Below, in pieces: positions 5,126 through 7,402 of a stretch of 7,402 nt of DNA. Each line of letters begins with the position of its first letter. The stretch's first letter is position 1. The notes below the pieces were generated by a model. That model made no database searches. It was not told the DNA's origin and saw only the letters and a list, made by a program, of their open reading frames with translations. The stretch lies in the NCBI RefSeq assembly GCF_036002505.1, contig NZ_DASYTH010000106.1, positions 1 through 7,402 of the forward strand, in the 5' to 3' direction. The translations under genes were made by a program, and so were the position numbers. The DNA comes from DASYTH01 sp036002505 (GTDB lineage Bacteria > Actinomycetota > Actinomycetes > Mycobacteriales > Pseudonocardiaceae).

Positions 5126-6628
5126 CTATCGGGCAGGGATGACGCCGTTGAGGTAGCGGGCGTTGTGGGTGCGTTGTTGTTCCTGGGCCAGGTGCCATGG
5201 CCAGTAGTCGTCGAAGTCGGCGTTGCTGATCAGGGCGGGTAGCTTGAGTACGGCCTCGGCTCCGGGCAGGCCCCAACGGGCGCCGGTGATGTCCATGCGG
5301 TCCTTGACCAGGTAGCGGCAGGCACCCTCGATGACGCCGGTGGCGATCGGCCAGCCCGCGGCCAGAGCGGTGGGGTAGTCCAGCCAGGGCTTCTTGTTGG
5401 TCAGGTAGGTGGCGGCGGTGTCGGCGGCTTGGCGCTGGCCGGGGTCCAGGCCGTGGTAGGTGGCCTTGCGGCGGATCGCGGCGGCGACGATGCCGGCCCG
5501 CCCGGCAAGGATCGCCCGGGCGTGCTCACGTACCCATGCTTCGACCCGGCGGTCGCCTTCGGTGAAGAAGCACCAGGCGGCCTTCCACAGGTATTCGATG
5601 ACGTGGATGAAGTCGACCACGATCGTGACGTTGGCCTTGCGGGTGTGGGCTTCGGCGTGGATGCGGGCGATCTGGTGGGCGTTGCCGTCGACGAGGGCTA
5701 CCCAATCCCGCTGGTGGTCGGGGTCGCGGCGGGCGGCTTCGTTGAACCCGGCGGTGATCACCGCCGCGGCATCGTCGGTGACGCTGGCGGTCAGCCACTT
5801 GCCGTGGGCGGTGGGCGCCGGGCGGGCCTTGTCGCGTTCGACGTCGCTGGCAGGCAGGATGTCGGCGACCGTTCGTGGTGTCGGGGTCAGGTCGTAGACG
5901 CAGGCGACCTCGGCCATCCGTTTGCGGTAGCGCTTCTCCCCTCGGGAGAGCCGGGTCGACAGCTTGCGGCTGGCCGCGTTGCGGGCGGTGGCCTCCCGCA
6001 GCGCCTCGGGGCGCATCACCACACCCTTGGCGTCATAGGTCATCACCACCGCGTCGGTGTCCGCGCCGGGCCCGGGTGCCCGCGCGGCGTAGAAGGCGTC
6101 AATGTCCACACCGGCGCGGGTAGCCAGGTTCTCCACCTGGCGTTTACCGATCCGCACCCCGCTCGCGCGGGTGATCGCCGCGGCGGCGGCGTCGAACGAC
6201 CCGCGGGCGGCCTCCACCGCGGCGATGCGCCGCAACCCGTGCGAGTGCTTCTCCGCGGGCAGGTTGAGCACTGCATCAGCGGGATGCAGATCGGCCCGGC
6301 CCGGGGCCCGGTAGGCGATCCGCGCCACGACAACGTCCCCGAATATGGTGGCCAGTCCGCGTTCCCGGCCGAACTCGGCGCTACCGCGCCCGGCCCCGCC
6401 GGCGTCGGTCACCGTCTGCAGCCGCCGTTCCCGGCTGGCGTGAAGATCCAGACTGTCCTGCAACATCTGGCGCAGCAACACCAGACCATCGACGTGCAGC
6501 CGCTCCTCCAACTGCCCATGGGTCATGGCCATGGCGTGCTCACCGCCCAACCAGTTCACCATGGTGGCGAACCGCGTGCGTGAAGCGGTGAACGCGTCGT
6601 TCGGGCTCTGAGATGCGTAGGCTTGCAC
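5126..6628 (-). CDS. ISKra4-family transposase
   Basis: This is an intact 500-residue DDE transposase; length and motifs fit the ISKra4 family. Conserved acidic positions are seen in MTYDAKGVVMRPE (D199), DWVALVDGNAHQIARIHAEA (D314), VTIVVDFIHVIEYLWKAAW (D339) and GVIEGACRYLVKDRMDITGA (E434), followed by RWGLPGAEAVLKLPAL. The start is GTG 6628, with AGGAG 4-5 bases upstream. The N-terminal 90 residues are helical, as usual ahead of the catalytic core. No frameshift or stop interrupts it, so the insertion is probably recent and may still be active. It moves its own IS by cutting at the terminal repeats. No passenger gene is present. Confidence 0.92.
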   Translation of the reverse strand: MQAYASQSPNDAFTASRTRFATMVNWLGGEHAMAMTHGQLEERLHVDGLVLLRQMLQDSLDLHASRERRLQTVTDAGGAGRGSAEFGRERGLATIFGDVVVARIAYRAPGRADLHPADAVLNLPAEKHSHGLRRIAAVEAARGSFDAAAAAITRASGVRIGKRQVENLATRAGVDIDAFYAARAPGPGADTDAVVMTYDAKGVVMRPEALREATARNAASRKLSTRLSRGEKRYRKRMAEVACVYDLTPTPRTVADILPASDVERDKARPAPTAHGKWLTASVTDDAAAVITAGFNEAARRDPDHQRDWVALVDGNAHQIARIHAEAHTRKANVTIVVDFIHVIEYLWKAAWCFFTEGDRRVEAWVREHARAILAGRAGIVAAAIRRKATYHGLDPGQRQAADTAATYLTNKKPWLDYPTALAAGWPIATGVIEGACRYLVKDRMDITGARWGLPGAEAVLKLPALISNADFDDYWPWHLAQEQQRTHNARYLNGVIPAR

Positions 6629-6629
6629 C

Positions 6630-6689
6630 GGGCTCCTTCTTTGCGACGTTCGGGTCTAGACATCCACGAACGTAACGGGAAGGAGCCCC
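6630..6689. repeat. Inverted repeat in the IS right end / transposase leader
   Basis: GGGCTCCTTC (6631-6640) and GAAGGAGCCC (6679-6688) are perfect inverted copies 38 bases apart. The inner copy contains the transposase ribosome binding site, the outer copy is the terminal repeat. In a transcript reading in from outside, the hairpin would hide the ribosome binding site, a known way of limiting transposase made from external promoters. That role is inferred. Confidence 0.5.
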
Positions 6690-6692
6690 CTT

Positions 6693-6995
6693 TTCCGTAC
6701 CTGACCAGTCTTCATCCCCTGGTCACACACCAAGCCAGCGCACCCTCAAGAGAGCCGCACCCAAAAGCTATCGCCGATGCGGGCTGGTGTCCCGCGGTCG
6801 GCAACGCGTCCGTGCTGCGGACGGGGGCGTCACGGGGTCGCACCCCGCCGGCGGTGCCGGTGCCGTGTTTGTGTGCTCCATGTGTGCTCGGACGCCGCGA
6901 ACAGGGCGGCACTGGACGGACCAAACGGCACACCATTGCGCCATCAGTCCGGACGAAATGGCCGTGGAACGGACTGGCCGGCACTATACGGACTG
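6693..6995. other. Non-coding flank of the tRNA-Lys core
   Basis: These roughly 300 bp have no gene that I can support. They hold a 7 bp inverted repeat (TGACCAG 6702-6708, CTGGTCA 6719-6725), the 11 bp-period pair at 6870-6889, and ACGGACTG twice (6969-6976 and 6988-6995) just left of the core. These are the kinds of sites that integrase and excisionase bind in an attP arm. Confidence 0.4.
6870..6889 (+). repeat. Direct repeat pair, 11 bp period, left arm of the Lys site
   Basis: TGTGTGCTC occurs at 6870-6878 and 6881-6889, a perfect 9-base repeat at an 11 bp period. It lies about 110 bp from the tRNA-Lys core. A second 11 bp-period pair lies on the integrase side (7088-7105). Confidence 0.45.
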
Positions 6996-7037
6996 CTCTT
7001 AATCCGCGGGTTGTAGGTTCGAGTCCTACGCGGCGCA
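6996..7037 (+). other. Attachment core: 3' part of a tRNA-Lys(CUU) gene
   Basis: The sequence reads anticodon loop CTCTTAA, stem TCCGC, variable GGGTT, T-arm GTAGGTTCGAGTCCTAC, acceptor strand GCGGCGC and discriminator A, then CC. The matching 5' strands (GCGGA for the anticodon stem, GCGCCGC for the acceptor) are missing in the 40 bases to the left, so this is not a functional tRNA. A tyrosine integrase gene faces it from the right. It is best read as the att core of an element targeting tRNA-Lys. CGGACT just before the loop may extend the core with a 3-base difference. Confidence 0.85.
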
Positions 7038-7051
7038 CCCGTGTTGAACAG

Positions 7052-7077
7052 GCCGTATAGCCACCGGGCTATGCGGC
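7052..7077. terminator. Hairpin terminator between the tRNA-Lys end and the integrase
   Basis: GCCGTATAGCC (7052-7062) pairs with GGCTATGCGGC (7067-7077) with one G-T wobble and a 4-base loop; TTTGATCTTT follows. The integrase stop codon (7071-7069) lies within it. Its placement parallels the hairpins at 2551 and 4880. Confidence 0.7.
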
Positions 7078-7402
7078 TTTGATCTTTGGGTGTCGCGTGG
7101 GTGTCACGGTGGTGCGGGCCTTCCTGCTGTGTCGTGTGCGACGGGATCGCTTGGGCCGCACTGGTTCGGGCCTGGTGCCGTGGTCGGATGCTGCGGACGT
7201 GGGCGGGCCGGTCTTCGCGCGGGTTCGGTGCCGGTGGCCGGGGTTGCGGGCCGCCGCGGCCAACACAAGGCGGGCGGTGGCTTCGGCGACCTTGAAGTGC
7301 AGGTCAAGCAGGACGCTGGTGTACGTGTCGGCGGTGAGCACGATGCTGGTGTGCCCGAGCTGTTCCTGGACGGTCTTGAGGTCTGCGCCGGCAGCGTGGG
7401 CG
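7069..7402 (-). CDS. Tyrosine site-specific integrase, C-terminal part (cut by window end)
   Basis: The frame is open at the right edge and ends at TAG 7071-7069, giving the last 110 residues. The first visible residues AHAAGADLKTVQEQLGHTS contain the GH box. The catalytic tyrosine follows in VLTADTYTSVL. The helix FKVAEATARLVLAAAAR matches the post-Tyr helix of actinobacterial integrases. The last 60 residues are basic and low in complexity, ending TTVTPTRHPKIKAA, a tail that also covers the arm-type repeats. It should insert and excise an element at the tRNA-Lys 3' end next to it. No defect is seen in this part; Arg I and the HxxR box lie outside the window. Confidence 0.85.
   Translation of the reverse strand, partial: AHAAGADLKTVQEQLGHTSIVLTADTYTSVLLDLHFKVAEATARLVLAAAARNPGHRHRTRAKTGPPTSAASDHGTRPEPVRPKRSRRTRHSRKARTTVTPTRHPKIKAA
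7088..7105 (+). repeat. Direct repeat pair, 11 bp period, integrase-side arm of the Lys site
   Basis: GGGTGTC occurs at 7088-7094 and 7099-7105. The pair lies within the last codons of the integrase gene, 50 bp from the core. It has the same period as the pair at 6870-6889, as expected for two arms bound by one integrase. Confidence 0.45.

Larger units (their letters stand above)
5103..6692 (-). mobile_element. ISKra4-family insertion sequence, ends approximate
   Basis: The element is about 1.59 kb with one transposase gene. The left end is placed near GGGTGCGGCTCTCCT (from 5103) and the right end near AAGGAGCCCCC (6680-6690). Read inward, both ends contain GGCTC followed by CCT or CTT, an imperfect terminal inverted repeat. 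I could not see a convincing target duplication, so the borders may be off by 10-20 bp. It sits between two tRNA-derived att cores. Confidence 0.6.

Noticed and set aside
5429..6583. Long plus-strand frame of 384 codons
   Set aside because: It is the antisense shadow of the ISKra4 transposase, which has all family motifs on the minus strand. The plus frame is Gly/Val-rich with no recognisable motif.
6712..7038. Minus-strand frame of 108 codons starting MRRVGLEPTTRGL
   Set aside because: The apparent N-terminus is the translated antisense of the tRNA-Lys T-arm, a familiar database artefact. The rest lies in non-coding att flank.
6960..7039. Complete tRNA-Lys gene
   Set aside because: The bases left of the anticodon loop do not pair with the 3' anticodon stem or the acceptor strand.
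1..7402. CRISPR array, rRNA or riboswitch
   Set aside because: No regularly spaced repeats of 24-40 bp, no rRNA-like sequence and no recognisable riboswitch core were seen.

Overview
This 7.4 kb window has the high GC content, GC-rich third codon positions, GGAGG-type ribosome binding sites and gene families of a filamentous actinomycete. Micromonosporaceae is my best guess, from general resemblance only. The left third looks like ordinary chromosomal genes. The right two thirds are a graveyard of integration events at tRNA genes.

Left part (1-2341). A plus-strand gene ends at 165. It faces a compact minus-strand operon read from 1529 to 324: a JAB1/MPN (JAMM) metalloprotease-like protein, a tiny unrecognised ORF of about 55 codons, and an Mth938-like protein. 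The tiny ORF stop and the Mth938 start share a GTGA overlap, which suggests translational coupling. The JAMM protein has HxH-x7-S-x2-D but a lysine where the family has its catalytic glutamate. Further right, a separate minus-strand gene (1782-2285) encodes a small three-helix membrane protein.

Middle part (2342-4962). A decayed tyrosine integrase C-terminus (about 2459-2575) ends in a strong hairpin, followed by a 10 bp scrap of a tRNA 3' end. A poorly explained stretch comes next, then a conserved actinobacterial protein of unknown function (3138-3497, minus). After that lies a plus-strand tyrosine integrase relic (3769-4923). It keeps the HxxR, GH and Tyr motifs but has lost the segment carrying the first catalytic Arg. 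It runs into a hairpin terminator and the exact 3' part of an initiator tRNA-fMet(CAU) gene on the minus strand (4918-4962). No tRNA 5' half is attached.

Right part (4963-7402). About 450 bp of flank, split by a complete ISKra4-family insertion sequence (about 5103-6692), leads to a second tRNA fragment: the 3' part of tRNA-Lys(CUU) on the plus strand (6996-7037), again without its 5' half. A second tyrosine integrase (minus strand, cut by the window end) faces it across a bidirectional hairpin. The two integrases therefore face each other from outside, each with its own tRNA-derived core, and the 5' sides of both cores face the short segment between them. Short direct-repeat pairs with a 12 bp period occur around the fMet-type sites, and pairs with an 11 bp period flank the Lys-type site. 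They look like integrase arm-binding sites. The simplest reading is the junction of two or more integrative elements (AICE-like or prophage-like) stacked at tRNA targets, later hit by an ISKra4 transposon.
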